This document shows, piece by piece, positions 1 through 64,000 of a stretch of 64,000 bases of DNA. A program made the translations under genes and the position numbers. The stretch comes from Doris montereyensis. Lineage: Eukaryota; Mollusca; Gastropoda; Nudibranchia; Dorididae. How positions within the stretch are numbered: position 1 is the stretch's first letter; every line of letters starts with the position of its first letter. Under the pieces are notes generated by a model. That model did no database searches and was not told the DNA's origin. It saw only the letters and a program-made list of their open reading frames with translations. The stretch spans positions 43,501 through 107,500 of the forward strand of contig JAXRKP010000804.1 in assembly GCA_037039925.1 (NCBI GenBank). Direction: 5' to 3'.

Positions 1-63755
<63,755 letters not shown>

Positions 63756-64000
63756 GTAATGCATGTTTTGCATATACAGAGTTTCTGAAGGGGGTCATTA
63801 GCAGTGTAATTTTCTGAACAGCCTTTTCTGTAGATTTTTGGACCTTCCAGCCATTTCTTTTAATTTGTCAATAACATATCTTTTTAATCTGTCAACGACA
63901 TTCCTTCATGATCTGTTTGTAATATTTCTTTTTTAATTCGTTTAATAATCTTTGTTCTCAGTTTGTCAAAAGTTCATTGTTACAGCTTATTTTGATGAAG

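Overview
This is animal nuclear DNA, and one gene fills it. The plus strand carries the middle of a huntingtin (HTT) gene, from a partial exon at base 1 to an exon ending at 63755. I place 46 exons from sequence similarity and splice sites, plus one doubtful exon. Together they encode about 2,000 residues, roughly human huntingtin residues 350 to 2740. The first exons (with any N-terminal glutamine tract) and the last roughly 400 codons lie outside the window. The gene layout, AT-rich introns, RTE-like and other LINE fragments, several tRNA-derived SINE families and very diverged non-coding DNA fit an invertebrate, most likely a mollusc. That placement is inference.

Region by region: 1-5603 holds the end of the first HEAT block and the disordered, caspase-site-bearing linker. 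5604-17756 holds second HEAT block exons, separated by introns with a LINE 5' fragment, pogo/Tigger-like and TA-flanked inverted-repeat elements, (TAC)n tracts and a minisatellite grown from an exon end. 17757-21859 is a large intron with a (GA)n tract, a 60-bp satellite array and one uncertain exon. 21860-36396 holds the best conserved HEAT exons, with copies of a 1-kb dispersed repeat. 37898-52936 holds the bridge and start of the C-HEAT region, with many SINEs. 52937-58682 is an intron containing a 3.7-kb decayed DNA transposon on the minus strand. Its protein carries a D-N-C-A-G-Q-N-K motif, and palindromic repeats sit at both ends. 58683-63755 returns to C-HEAT exons.

At least a dozen huntingtin exons carry a +1 or -1 reading-frame slip, often in or near short homopolymer runs, while splice sites and flanking protein stay well conserved and no simple nonsense substitutions appear. 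I read these mainly as base-calling indels in the assembly. A young decaying paralogue is the alternative. No other host gene is securely supported. The strongest candidate for something poorly described is the minus-strand transposon at about 54749-58484.
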